Source of the DNA: Talpa occidentalis
Taxonomy: Eukaryota; Chordata; Mammalia; Eulipotyphla; Talpidae
Reading direction: 5' to 3'
Length of the DNA: 64,000 bases
NCBI RefSeq assembly: GCF_014898055.3
Contig: NW_023600993.1
Location: 13,246,714-13,310,713, forward strand
The notes under the pieces were generated by a model that saw only the letters and a list, made by a program, of their open reading frames with translations, was not told the DNA's origin and made no database searches. This document shows positions 23,861 to 36,519 of this stretch, one piece after another. Numbering within the stretch: the first letter of the stretch is position 1; every line of letters begins with the position of its first letter. The position numbers and the translations under genes are program-made.

Positions 23861-24748
23861 AAAAGTGCTGCATGGTGTAGCTGACAGAGTCTTGGAATAA
23901 GGTCAGTTTCCTGCTTAGTAAGGGATTTTGGTGATTAGTTTGCAAGTAGACAGAGAATTGGTCCTTGTTTTTTTTTTTAACCCTTGGATAACTTGAATGA
24001 AATAAGATACAGTGTAATTAAATACACCCTTTTAAGCTTAGGTGATAACACCTTTATATAAAATCTAAGCATGCCTTATCAATGCGTATACTGGGTTCTC
24101 ATACCAGTAGCCTGAAGAATGTTAATAATAAGCCTTCTTTCTAGTTCTAAGTCTCAAAAGTTTGCAGGGTTTGCTTTGTGGGATTGCCTGACCTTCTTGG
24201 CTTTATATTCCCAGTTCAGAAAGTTCTGTTTGGAATGAGTTTCATTCCTGCTGGAGGGAGTCAGGGCTTACAGCAGTGAGGGCTGGAAATGATGGCCCAG
24301 GATTTCATCGAAGCAGTTAAGGTTGCTTGAGTCCCTGGCAGTATAGACTACTTAAAATGCATTAATGATGAGATTTTACTGGTTTTTAAAACTGCTTTTC
24401 ATTTTAGTTTGATGAGACAATTAATTTGCAGGGGACTTGTGGTTTTAAAAGGGTATATCAAGACGATGGCAGAACCGGACTTTCTGCAGTCCAAGTTGGC
24501 ACGGCTCAGCCTTGCAATGGCTTGGGAGTAACAGCTCCAGTCTTATGGATTCCTGCCATGCAGCCTTTGTCATTTCTATTGATTTCTTATCCCAAGTGTG
24601 GCTTTTAATAAAAAAGTCGGGTTTACTGTGGGTGTAGCATAAAGTGTGTTGGTGTTATTGAGGTAAGTAAAGTGGACACACAGATTATGATGGTCACCTG
24701 GGCTACTTAAGGTATGCACAGTGGCTGTGTTAGAAAAATTCTTTATTT

Positions 24749-25069
24749 GGGCCTCCCCGGTGGCGCAGCGGTTGGGCGCTGGGTTGCGAGGCTGCCCGCG
24801 GCCTCTGCGGCGCCGGTTCCATCCCCGGCTGCTCCCGGCCACTGGAGGAGGGTCCCGCGTGGCGCGCAGACCTCTCCTGCCGCCCGCTGCTCCCCTCAGC
24901 GGTGTACTTCGGTCCTTCTGCCTGCCCTGCTCCCCGCTCTGGCTCTGGTGAGTTCTCTCACCCTCCCGCGCTTCTGACTGTACCCAGTGCATGTATAAAC
25001 AAAATGAACAAATAAACAAACAAATAAATAAATAAATAAAACATGCCTCTATTTAAAAAAAAAAAAAAA
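24749..25069 (+). mobile_element. tRNA-derived SINE, subfamily 1, young-looking
   Basis: Full-length and GC-rich with many preserved CpGs: head GGCCTCCCCGGTGGCGCAGC, then a B-box-like GGTTCCATCCCC (one change), then a long AAAC/AAAT repeat tail and an A16 run. The 17-bp target-site duplication AGAAAAATTCTTTATTT (24732-24748; 25070-25086) is perfect, which argues for a recent insertion. Confidence 0.95.
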
Positions 25070-25699
25070 AGAAAAATTCTTTATTTGCATATAAAGCCTG
25101 TAAGTAGGAAAGCAGTGGTTTTGGAATTGACTGACTTTAAATTTTTTCAACAATTGGAAAAAAAATGGAAGGCAACAATATGTGCTGTGCTATTTGGAGA
25201 TAATTGTAACTGTTTAAAAAGTTGTTTTAAAGCACACAGGTTCCTATCTGTGTTTGAAATGATGGTGCTTTCAGTGATAATCTTTGAAGTTCATTTTTTC
25301 ATTCATTCAGGGAGGGGGATAAACAGTATAACATTTAAATATGTCATAAACTCTAGTTCCATCTCATTAAATTGTTAAGGCAGAAAAAATAGCCACCCAG
25401 ATGGGCTGTTGAGTCTCAAAGTTGGAGTAAAAGTGAGGCCTTTTTCATTTCTTGACCTTTTAAACAAGGTGAGTTGTGGTGAGTTGTGCCGTGGGGGGAA
25501 ATCATGTGGTTATCAGTCTTATGCTTACTCGTACTTTTTCTGTCTGTGGCACAGGAGCGTGCACTTGCCAGGCAACAGAGGGTTTCCGGGCAGAAGGGCT
25601 GACTCCTTTCCCACAGCAGCTGGGGCCTCACCCTGCAGTGTAGCCTGCAGGCTTACATCAGGCCTCCTGCCTGCCTCCCCTTATCCTGTCCCATACCCT

Positions 25700-27255
25700 A
25701 TGAACGGCGTCAGACATTGCAGGCCTTTTCCTGTCTCATGTCTGTGCATATGCTGTTCCCTCTGCTCACCCATTCCCTTCTTTTCATTTTCCATCAGGAT
25801 CCAGCTAAAAGTCACCCGCTAAGGAAGAGGTCATGATGACCCTATCTCCTCTTGCTCTCCCAAGAATTTTGTTCCTTCAGATATATGTCCCCTCTTCCCT
25901 GCCTCATTAATTTTTCCTTCTGTATTGGATAAATCCCTTCAGCCCAGAAACCTGCTCTAGTATCTCCCATCTGAACAAACACACACTTTCCATCCCATTC
26001 ATTTCCCTGGCTCCTTCTTCACAGAATTATCTACACTCGCTGTCTCCATTCTTCACTTCCCTTTCAGTCTCAGCTCATTCCAGAAGTCCTTCGAACTTGC
26101 CAAGGTCACCAAAGAACTCTGCTGGCAAGTCTTACACATACCTCGCTAACATAATATCTAAAGGCAGTAAAGGCGCGTGTGACATGCAGAAAGGAAAAAG
26201 TAAAATGGCAGATGTGAATCCAGCTATATAAAAACAATGTTAAACGTGAATGGAATAAATTATCCAAGAAAAGACAGAGATTGTCATCCTAGATTTAAAA
26301 ACAAAAGGTCTAGCAAGTATTGTCTACCCTTTTGATTCAAAGATACAAAGAAGCTCAAAGGATAGGACAACCATACATAGCTGGAGAGGCTACGCCAATA
26401 TTGAGCGTATGTCATTTTCCTGACCTCCCCTTTCAGAAGCATTGACTGTCCTCCTGTTATTTAAACATTTTATTCTTGGCTGTAATACCATAGGCTCCTG
26501 GAGTCCCTGTGAATCCCTCACTTCTGTTTTCTTCCTCTTTTATTGGTCCCTCTTTCTCCACCCAACCTAAAATATTGGAATGCACCAAATTCCATCCGGG
26601 CTCATCTTCTCTTCTGTCCCTGCTCCTTCACTAGATAATCTCATGAGGCCACCAGCATGCTGTGGCTTCCAAATTTCCATGTGTAGCTTGACCTCTCTCC
26701 TGATTTCCAAATTCATATATTAAACTGCATATTTCACATTTCCACTTGGATATCTGTAGGCATCTCAAATGTACCATGTGCAAAACAAACCTACTGATTT
26801 TTCACCAGAAAACTATTCCTTAATCTTCCTCATCTCAATAAGCAGCACCTTTGTGCACCATTTAAGCAAGCTGGAAACAATTTCCATTAGAGTCCTCCTT
26901 TTCTCTCATATGCTACCTCCAGTCAATCTGCAAGCATTGTCAGCACTGTCTTTTCAGTTATCCTGACCATCCCTCTCCACCTCTGTTGTCACCCCCATGG
27001 CCCTGGCTGCCATCATCCTAGGTCTGGGATGCTCTCTCCCTACCTCTGCTCTTAGCCACTCTGATCCACTCTCTAATTGGTACTGTTTTAAAAGGGTCAA
27101 TCAGACCACAGCATCCTCCTTCAAGGAGTGGCCTCTAAGCTCAAATCCAAATGCCTTCTCTATGGTTCTATAGGATTTGACCTGTGCCTGAATCTGCAAT
27201 TTCATTTTCTTCCAGTCTCACCCAGCTCACTGCACTTGAACCAGGGTAGTGTCCT
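25700..27255 (+). mobile_element. LINE-2 block (ORF2 and 3' region), interrupted
   Basis: Sense-strand LINE-2 text: GCATATGCTGTTCCCTCTGC near 25745; then TTATCTACACTCGCTGTCTCCATTC, TTGCCAAGGTCACCAAAGAACTC, and after a nested L1, GGCTCATCTTCTCTTCTG, CATTTCCACTTGGATATCTGTAGGCATCTCAAATGTACCATG and AAAGGGTCAATCAGACCACAGC. Corresponds to a decayed reverse-transcriptase and C-terminal region; no open frame. The part before about 25900 may be a separate piece. Confidence 0.68.
26150..26410 (+). mobile_element. LINE-1 ORF2 fragment nested in the LINE-2
   Basis: AACGTGAATGGAATAAATTATCCAAGAAAAGACAGAGATTGTC and GGAGAGGCTACGCCAATATTGAG match the sense L1 ORF2 endonuclease region. LINE-2 sequence resumes on both sides. 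Confidence 0.72.
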
Positions 27256-27329
27256 ATTAACCCTGGAGTGCTCCCAGGTCACCAGAGGGACTACTCCACT
27301 GACTGCTGGCATTACTTTAGCCAGGGGCA

Positions 27330-27545
27330 TAGAATATAGACTTGGCCCAGTCCCTTAAAAAGTTCACTTTCTACTTGAGAAGATAAGCTTAACCCACATC
27401 AAACAATTAGAGTACAGAATACACTATAATTAAGTGTTAAATTACAGGGTAGAGACTTTAAATACTGTATAAGCTTGGGGAAGAGAAGACATTAAGGGCT
27501 GGACGCCTGTAGACTCATGAATGGCTTGGAACTTGAAAGAATATT
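27330..27545. repeat. Probable old retroelement fragment, unassigned
   Basis: AAGTTCACTTTCTACTTGAGAAGATAAGC... AATTAGAGTACAGAATACACTATAATTAAGTG resembles old LINE 3' sequence in antisense, but it is too diverged to name. Confidence 0.35.
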
Positions 27546-27549
27546 TTGT

Positions 27550-29170
27550 AAAAAGCTGAGTTTCCCTTCCATATGATTCATTAATTTCTTTCTTTTTCTG
27601 ATTTAATGGTTCCCCCTATAGTCACGCTAATTTCATATGCAAGCCATTGGATTAAAGAAAGGCCCCATGAAGAAAATAATAAAATAATTGCATAATAAAT
27701 TGTCAGTGAAGGAATTTTCCTTACAGTTTAATTTTGAAATAGTTGGGGCGGTATTAAAATTTCTGGCTGAAACCACTCCTGTTCTTTTGCTGTGCCGGAT
27801 GTACCTCAGGGCAGTAGGTCTGCCTGCACATGGGTTTCTGTGGAACTTTTCCTTCCAACTCCTTACTACCCCTGATGGGTTTTTCTCCTTAACCCCCAGC
27901 AATGCCACATCTAAGCATAAAAAATGAAGGAAATAATTGCCTCCTGAAATAATCCTGAAATAGTGAAGAACAAGTCCAGTTTAGGGAGAGAAATTGTAAT
28001 TGAGCAGTTACTCTTAGAATTGATCACATTCCGTGATTTGACTTGCAGATATTTTAAAAATATTTTAAAATTCAGTACAATTTACCAGTTATTAACAGTA
28101 ACAGTTTTGTAACCACATCTTGATATAACTTTGTAGTGAACGAAGTCAGCACTCTTTACGATGTGTTAAAGAAGGAATTACAGTATACACAGTTGAGAAA
28201 CACCGACAGTTTTCACACCAAAGTGGGCCACTTAAGTGCCATTATTATAGATCATAAATTAAAATTCATTAGCATCAATATTTTCACTGGAATGCAAAGT
28301 ATCTCTCGAGTCGTTTATAGGAGCTCAGCGCTCACCATTAACTTTTTCATTACTGGAGAAAGCCAATGAATTTTATTGCAGTTTACATTGGACACAGATG
28401 TACATTATGGTTTTATAAATTTATTTAGAATACATCTCTCAGTAGTAGTACAAGTGTTTTACAAGAAGAGTGTTGTCATAAAAGTCTCCTTCATAATCTC
28501 AGATTTTGTAATGAAAGTGACTGTTGTTTTAAGACAGGTGTGACCCCTTACACTGATGAACTGGGAGCTTTAACCTGACCTTGAAAGCTTCATTTTACAG
28601 GAAACGGGATTTGTTTTCTTTATAAGGAGCTGTTTGGAACACTATAGGAAATAACCTGGGAGGAGGAATCACCTGAGTAATTCAGCTGTGCTTGCATCAG
28701 AATCATTTATTTTTTGAAGAGAATCGTAATGGGATCATTGCTTCATTTTTTTCCTTTTCATATATGATTTCTTATATGTGAGTTAAATTGTAACTTTAAC
28801 CAAATGGGCGGGGTTTAAATAAGAAATGGTTTACTTATTTGTGGCCTACAGATGTAGCGCTGCAACCTTCTGAAGCTTTATTTTGAGAGGGCATCTGGCT
28901 GTCTTTGATATTTCTCCAATGTATTTTGGACATCCCACCCATCTAGTTAGACCCAAAACGCTTACAATAGCATTAAATAGTTAAATAAGACCCAGAGAAA
29001 GTGCTGTTCATTCTGTTTCTTTTAGGATGGGAAAAACTTTCAACAACCCCCTCAGTGATCAGCATTGAAATTACACTTTTATGATGGTGGTTCTTTTTAT
29101 TTTTCTTTCATAAAGAAATCTTTTCAGCCCAGAATGTATTTATTAAACGGAGTCTAAGGCAGAGTGTACA
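27550..29170. other. Intron sequence, AT-rich, no feature recognised
   Basis: Long AT-rich sequence lacking SINEs of the main family or simple repeats. Confidence 0.5.
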
Positions 29171-29174
29171 TAAT

Positions 29175-29400
29175 TTCAGGCATCGCTTAGACCACTTTCC
29201 AAATACAAACTTATTTCATCATTATAACAGCCCTATGAATAGATACTATGCATAGTACATGGGGGGAGGTTAGGTGTTATTTTGGTGTCTATTTTATAGG
29301 TGGGGAAACTGTAGCACAGACAATTCACATCCCGTGGACCATCATATTTCAGTGGGTGATTCCTAAATCAGAATAGAAACTATTGGACTATTTCATTCTG
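29175..29400 (+). mobile_element. MIR SINE fragment
   Basis: CTTATTTCATCATTATAACAGCCCTATGAATAGATACTATG and TCTATTTTATAGGTGGGGAAACTGTAGCACAGA: MIR core in sense orientation. Confidence 0.78.
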
Positions 29401-29409
29401 CCTTTGTGT

Positions 29410-31350
29410 AAAGAAAACCATTGTGTAGCTACAAATAAGAGCTCTTTCTATGATTGATTTTGCTGTTTTTATTATTAAAATGCTATTACCTATATCCAGA
29501 AAGCATGTAGCTTCCTTTCCCTTTCCTGTCTCTGTTTTGCATTTCTCACTTGGGTAATCTTAAAATTTCCTTTACAACCCTGTAAAATATTTGTTCTTTG
29601 CCTTAAACTTTTATGGCCCGCATTCCCTCATAGGAAACGATCATCTTTTTCTTTGTTTTCTACAGTTTATGTTAATAAGCCGTTATGTTAAGCTTTGTAG
29701 AGGAAGCGAGTGGGTTGGCAGATCACTCTCAGAATCCATCTGAAACCCTCCTGCGATCCCTCACAGAGCTAGCTTGGGGATAGTTTTGTCTTTGGAAGAA
29801 CAGGGAAAATTAAAGGCTATAGCTCTTTAGAAGACAAACGTTTCTTGTAAAAGTATCGTACATATATTACATTTGCTTGCAAAGTGGGTTGAGTAGACAA
29901 TCTGTGGCTACATATAAGTAGGTCACCTGTAATCCACCACTGTGAGTCTTACCTGTCGATAACTCACTTTTTCACTCTGGCTGCCTTGAAACGTTTCTCT
30001 CGTACTTGTTTTTCAGCAGTGTCTGCTCTGTCTAGGGATGTGTATGTGAGTGACCCTGCTTGAGTTTCTTGGATGTGACTTTAGAAAGTCCTAGGACATT
30101 ATTTCTTGAAAGATTTCTTCTGTCATATTCATTCTCTCTCTCTTTTCCTGCCAGGACTCTATTTCCATGTTAGTCAACAGCTCTCAGATTCACTATTTTG
30201 TATTTTTTTTAATCTCCTGTCTTCTAGTTCATTGATTCTCTGCTTGAGTAAGCACATGAGTAAATATGCTTGGAAGTCTATTAAAGGAATTCATTATCTC
30301 TAATATGTGGGGTTTTTAGACAACATTTCCATCAGATTGTTCTTTATACTCTCTGTCTTTCTGCTGAAAGGTCTCATCTGATTGTGAATATTGTCCAGTA
30401 GATTCTCTCATATATGAATGACAATTATTTTAAAGTTCCTGTCTCGTGCCAACATCCTGGCACCTCTGAGTCTGGCTGGTGATTATCGTTGGACAGTGGG
30501 TTTTCCCCAGTCTACTTCTGCATCTCTATAACTTTTACTGAATGTTTGATAGCATATTTAACAGAGACTGAGTTAGATAATATTTATGCTCAGAAGCATA
30601 AATGGTCCTGCCTCCTCTTCCAGGTCACTAGTGCTGGAGAAATGAGTCTGTATAGTCAATAATTGGGCTGAACCTGTGTTGTCTGATGCCTTTGTCACCT
30701 TCCCCATAGCTCAGGCTTCACATTCCTCTCCTGGGGGCCACCGTGGCCTGTGTCCAGGTGGGGGCTAGGCCCCTTGAGGGCCCGCTTACTGTCCTGCTTT
30801 CCCTCAGCTTCCATCTAGAATGCTGGTGTCAGAGAGGTCTCCCCATCCCTTGCCCCTCCTCCACAGTAGACCGCTTGCTCCTTGGCACTTGCCTTCTGGT
30901 GGAGTCAGGGAGAACCCTTAGTCCTTTGGTCTAGATTCGGTCTTAGGCAGCCCATGGACCTGGGCCTCAGCATTCCTGCCCTGCGCCCCAAAACACCCCA
31001 GCATCCTTTTTCTGCCTCTCTCCTGATGGTAGCACAGAGTTCTGCTTTTGTTGGTGCAGGGTCCTGAGTGCAAGAGGCCCTTCTGCCCCTTGGGAGTTAG
31101 ATCTTTGTTTGGCTGCAGAAGTAGATGAGTTTTGCTCCTTCCCTTCCCCATGTCCCTGGGAGGAAGAGGGTCTGTTACCCTCCCCCGGTGGTTTGAGGCT
31201 TTTGCTTCATATTAGAGGATGGGTGTGGGACAGAGCTACATGCTGACCCCCAGTGGGAACTACCCTACTCAGGTGGGGGCTCCCTGCCCTGTTCTGTTCC
31301 CAGCCTTTCTCACGAGCCCCCACAAGGAGCACTTAACAAATGAGAGCAAG
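29410..31350. other. Intron sequence, possible old LINE text at 29990-30600
   Basis: T-rich text such as CTAGTTCATTGATTCTCTGCTTGAG and TTTACTGAATGTTTGATAGC is reminiscent of antisense old LINE sequence, but I could not fix a family. The remainder is unassigned. Confidence 0.35.
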
Positions 31351-31584
31351 GGCCTCCCCGATGGCGCAGCAGTTGAGCTCTGGGTTGTGAGGGTCCCACA
31401 TGGTGCGCGACCTCTCCTGACGCCCGCTGCTACCCTCAGCAGTGTGTTTCGTCAGTTTGCCTGTTCTGTTCTCTGCTCAGGCTCTGGTGAATTCTCTCAC
31501 CCTCCCGCGCTTCTGACTGCACCCAGTGCTTGTAAAAATAAATAAATAAAAATCTGAAAAAAAAAAAAAAAAACACCAAAAATA
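31351..31584 (+). mobile_element. tRNA-derived SINE, subfamily 1, with internal deletion
   Basis: The head runs GGCCTCCCCGATGGCGCAGC...GGGTTGTGAG and then jumps directly to GGTCCCACATGG, removing about 60 bp that hold the B box. The rest of the body and the AATAAATAAATAAAAATCTG tail are present. Flanked by AACAAATGAG at 31335-31344 and 31585-31594. Confidence 0.88.
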
Positions 31585-32400
31585 AACAAATGAGGACACG
31601 CTCTCCCTGTGTCTGGGCTCCCAGTTACGCTCAACTGATAGACTCACCTGCACTTAACCTTGAGGAATTCCTTAAAATTTTAGATGATTTATTTTTCCCT
31701 GCTTCCTCCCATGCGGTGCCAGAACACGAGGCCGCTTCTGTGGCTTGTGTCCTCCGGGAGGGGCTGGTCACTTTCTGCAATCCAGTTCCTGTGGTTGCCT
31801 TGTGGCCACAGTTCTCCAGTGGGAAAAACTGCGATTTGGTAGCTTCCCTCTTTCTCATTTGAGTAGGAGTAAAGTTCTCGTTGGCTTTCTGCATTTCCAT
31901 TCAGCGCGGGGACACCTCTGGCCTTCACTTCCTGACTTGTAAGCACCTGTCTGTTCCCAAGCCATTGGCGAATCTGTATCCTCGTAAGCTCCTTGCCAGA
32001 CTTGCCCAGGGCGAGCTGCTGGCCAGTGTGGGGGGCAGCCTGGGCCGTTCAGGCCTCCCTGTGAGCGCCAGTGGCTTTTGATCAACTCGGTTTTTCTTCA
32101 AGTTACTTTATTCTATTTCAGTTCATCTTATAAGATGACCTTCGGAACCATCTTTTCCTCCTTCGGAGCCTCCCTCTTTTTTACTTACCTTGGAGAACTC
32201 AGCAAGGCTTTAAGGATGTGAAAAGCCTTGCAAGGTAACCCCAACGTGCCCGCATGGCCTACTCCTCCAGTTTTCAGTTCAGAGTTATTGTTACTGAACT
32301 GAAGCAAGGTTGACCCAGTTGTGCACATTCAATGGGTCTCTAGCTGTTGGGGGTGGTGGTGGTGGGGGGCTGTTGTTTTGTTTTCATGAAGGACAGAGTT

Positions 32401-32693
32401 TTTTTTTTATAATTTTTTTTCCCCAAAGATTTATTTATTTATTTATACAAGCACTGGGTACAGTCAGAAACGCGGGAGGGTGAGAGAATTCACCAGAGCC
32501 AGAGCGGGGAACAGAACAGGCAGAAGGACCGAAGTACACTGCTGAGGGGAGCAGCGGGCGGCAGGAGAGGTCTGCGCGCCGTGTGGGACCCTCCTCCGGT
32601 GGCCGGAGAGCAGCCGGGGATCGAACCGGCGCCGCAGAGGCTGCGGGCAGCTTCGCAACCCAGCGCTCAACCGCTGCGCCACTGGGGAGGCCT
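32401..32693 (-). mobile_element. tRNA-derived SINE, subfamily 1
   Basis: Minus-strand full-length copy with well preserved CpGs and B box complement GGGGATCGAACCGG. Target-site duplication GGACAGAG at 32391-32398 and 32694-32701. It is followed about 1 kb later by a similar copy in the same orientation. Confidence 0.93.
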
Positions 32694-33413
32694 GGACAGA
32701 GATTTCTTTAACCTGGTGTTTCTCAACTCTGTAATCCTAGGCTCACTTTGATAAGCATAAAAATCCCATACCCTTTTTCGGTGCTATTTATGTATCAAAT
32801 TAAATCACTTGGCTGAGAATAAAGCCGAATCACTTGGCTGAGGTAAGCCACTACTGGGTCTCCTTCCATCTCCCTCCACTGCTGCTCCCCTCACTTGCCA
32901 GCATCCCAGCCTAGGTCCTTCACTGTTTCAGTCCATGTATTGAATCTGGATATTGAGTCATCATTTTTTCATGATGTTTCCTGAAAAATAATCAAACCGC
33001 ATATGAAAACAAATCAATTTTGAAATACAAGAGAGAGGGAGTGGGGCCCAGGAGGCTGTCTTCCTATTCCAGCAGGGCATAGGCTAGCTCTGTGCCCCAA
33101 CTCCAGACTGACTCCTCCAGCGCGTCTCCTGTTCCCCAGAACCAGCTAGATCAATGGACCCCTGCCAAGCACTTTGTTGCCAGCAAAGGAAACAAGGCCT
33201 ATCTATTTGTTACCTCATTTCAGGATGAGAATTTGTGGAATGGCCTATGCTCATTTATGAAATTGCCACTGCTTAAGTGTCCCAGCTGGTAGTTTCAGTG
33301 GCAAACTTCCCTTAAATGAGGTAGGCAGTGCGGTTAGGAATATGCATGTCTCTCCATAGGACTCAGTATGGCTATTTCCGTTTTCTTAATGTTAACTATG
33401 AATTCTGTAAACA

Positions 33414-33689
33414 TTTTTTTTAAAGATTTATTTATTTATTTATACAAGCACTGGGTACAGTCAGAAGCGCAGGAGGGTGAGAGAATTCACCAGAGCCAGA
33501 GCGGGGAGCAGAGCAGGCAGACTGACGAAATACACTGCTGAGGGGAGCAGCAGGCGGCAGGAGAGGTCTGCGCACCATGTGGGACCCTCCTTCAGTGGCC
33601 GGGGAGCAGCCAGGGATCCAACCGGCCCTGCAGAGGCTGCAGGCAGCTTCGCAACCCAGCGCTCAACCGCTGAGCCACCGGGGAGGCCC
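33414..33689 (-). mobile_element. tRNA-derived SINE, subfamily 1
   Basis: Minus-strand full-length copy. Target-site duplication TCTGTAAACA at 33404-33413 and 33690-33699. Closely similar to the copy at 32401-32693. Confidence 0.93.
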
Positions 33690-33699
33690 TCTGTAAACA

Positions 33700-36080
33700 C
33701 TTTTACTCTTCCTGAATTTGCTGTGGTAATGAGAAGTTGGTCTAGTCTCTTTAAGTTCTCCGCATTACTTGTAAAATTATTTGTGCTATAGAATTATTAT
33801 TCCGTAAATAAGTGTTGGTTAATGTATAAATGGACCTTTAAGTTTCTTTCCAGGTCTAAATTTTATGATTCTTTAAACCTGTGGGAGCCGGTTCCCTTTC
33901 AAACTGGGCACTTGCTTTATTCTCCTCCTCTTGATGTTAATAGGAGCTGATGTTAAAAATATGTTAATAAATTTGTCCACTGGTGTTAACCCACTGGCTC
34001 TTAGCCTGTGGGCAAGTTTGCATATTGTTCTGTTCCCCCTCAGAAGTTGTAGGTGACAATGTAACAGACAGCCCTGAAATATCATTTATCCCATTTAAAG
34101 GTATTTTGAGGAATCTTCATCTCTGTAAAAATCTGTGCTGTTTTTTTCCCAGCTTTCAAGTGCTCAGTGCATATAAGTTAAATGTATCTAGTTTTCCTTC
34201 AGTTAAAAAAAAAAAAGCTATAGCATCTACAGTTTGATCACTCTTCATTGTTACATTTAAGCCAGTTGACATTGAAACTGCATAGCAAATAGATACCAAC
34301 TGTGCTGCTGACCTGCTGCTTAGCTGACCCAGTTCCTGGCCACTGCTGGGCTAAAAAGCAAAACCTGAGAGAATCGAGTAGAATCAGGTAGAGATTGTGG
34401 AATCAGGCAGGTTGGCAGCCCAGATCTCCTGCGCTTGAACCTTGCTTCTTCACTCCCACACGAGTGCTTCCGCCCTCCTCTGCCTTGACATCCACCTGTG
34501 AACTCTGAAGCCAGCTCCCCTTCTGTCTTGAGGCAAGTGCCCTCCTTTATTGTTGGTCCCTAACAGCAGGGAGGGAGATACAGACCTTTCATGCAGCCCT
34601 CCATGTGCGATGGCCAGGATGGCTCTGGGTTAACAGCAGAGCGGAAAGAAGAGAGGGGAATCGTCTGCTGTCGTGACAGTAACCGCGCGTGGGTGGCTGT
34701 CCTCCTGGTGTGTCTGCAGTCAGTGAGCGGAAGGCACGATTGAGACCTGAGCTGCTTGTGAGAAGCAAGGCAGTGATCTTGAAGCTGCAAGTATGGCGTG
34801 TAAGATGCTGTGCGTGTGTGAGCGTGTGTTTGCTACTCACCTACCTCCCAGTTCAGCTTTTTCCCTCTTAATAGCAAAGAAACCTTTGAATTGGAAGCTA
34901 ATCAGCTGTAGTAAATGAGAATGTGGTGGTAGAATATTAATCAATATGTTCAAACGACAGAATAAAAGATTACAATATTGTGAATATGTTTTGATGGATA
35001 AACGCCTCCATTTATCTTTGTGACTTCTTACTAGTGGCATCCTTGAGACACAATTTATAAGAATTAGAAAATTCCTTTGCTTACTTAGGACATTGTCTTT
35101 AATAAAGGCAAATTGTGCCTTTTTGAAAGGTAAAGACAGCCTCTGTCCTGAAAAATAGGAAATTTATACATTCGTTTCACACCCTTGTGTGTGGCTGATT
35201 ACAAATTCAATTTCATGCCAACTCACTGGAGTAGACAGAGCACGGTTCTTGCACTAGGGATTTGGAGCAGCTATAATACAACCTAGCTTTTGGATGCCAG
35301 TCGCCACTGTTCTTGCGTCTTTTGCACTTCATTGTTCTAAGGATGCACTTTAAAGACATACCCTGCCTGTGGCTTTTATGTTTTATCTTAGCATTCAGAT
35401 CACAAAAGCCTCTGTGGTTCACTTTGAAACTTTGAGGGAAATGATGCCCACATGATTTAAAGTTTAAGTTTAATTACCTTCTGCAAATTGCTTTGGGAAG
35501 TATAGGTAGTCAAAGAGTAAAAGTGGTTTTCAATTTCAGACAGAGAATATCATAATCGCTTTTTGAAATAGAAAGGTTTTATTCAAAATAGATTCTCTCC
35601 AGAGCAGGAAAGTCAGAATTACCTTTCTATAACATTTGGCATGTCCTTTTCCTTATTGCCATGAAAGCTGTACAACCCACACTGTCATCTCCTTCTTTAT
35701 TTATGAGTATAATGACTTATTGAGAATTTTCACATTCTCTTAGCCTTCTTAAAAGACAACGTCATGTTTTAGGTTAAAATTATAGAAGATGTCATGAGGT
35801 CTTCTGTACGGGGAAAGAGGACTTAAACCTACACAGTCTGCCACCTAAGGTGGGCACACGTTATATTATATAGGAAAGTGGAGGAATGAGTTATTGGTGC
35901 AGAAAACTTCTTTGGAAATAGGCACTGACTGAAGTTTTGCAGTTGGTACTATTGTCCTGGAGAGCTCTGGAATACTGGCATTAGGTGACAGTGTTCTTTA
36001 GCGCTGATCAATAATGTTAATAAATGCACCTCTGGCTGTAATCTAGAGCCCTTACCCAGATGTCATACAACTGCAGCAGT
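33700..36080. other. Intron sequence, no feature recognised
   Basis: No repeat or gene recognised; AT-rich in its second half. Confidence 0.5.
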
Positions 36081-36092
36081 AAAATCATATCT

Positions 36093-36349
36093 TTTTTTAA
36101 AAAAAGATTTATGTATTTATGCATATAGGAACTGGGGTCTAGGCCAGAGGTAAGTGGATTCACCAGAGACAGAAGGGGGAGCAAAACAGTTTCACTGAAA
36201 TATGCTGCTGAGGGGAGCAGCGGGTGAGACAGAAGAGGTCTTTTGTACCATGTGGGTGAGCTCCCTGGCTGGGGATTGAATTTGTGCCACAGTGGCTGGT
36301 GATAGCTTCATAGTGCTGAGTCTTTAACCCCTGCACCACAGGGGGGCCC
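36093..36349 (-). mobile_element. tRNA-derived SINE, subfamily 2, diverged
   Basis: Subfamily-2 body (GGAACTGGGGTCTAGGCCAG on the plus strand) with many substitutions; the B box complement is decayed to GGGATTGAATTTG. Only a short TATCT flank is duplicated (36088-36092; 36350-36354). It lies about 0.8 kb before the large PLCL2 exon. Confidence 0.85.
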
Positions 36350-36519
36350 TATCTGAGGTATTTTGGATCATGATTCATGTAACTTGAGACTCTGAAGAGT
36401 CAGGAGTTTCTACTGGATTCTAGTATCTACTCATTTACATACGTTAGTGGTTTGTACTTAGCTGTCTGGTCATTTGGTAGATATGGTTTCCAGAAATAGC
36501 CCAGATCCTAATGAATCCC

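Noticed and set aside
24749..24840. tRNA gene call from the A-box/B-box-like SINE head
   Set aside because: No cloverleaf with a proper anticodon arm or 3' end; flanked by a SINE body, tail and target-site duplication.
24714..25019. Open frames on both strands over the SINE at 24749
   Set aside because: Translations of a GC-rich SINE; similar frames recur at every other copy.
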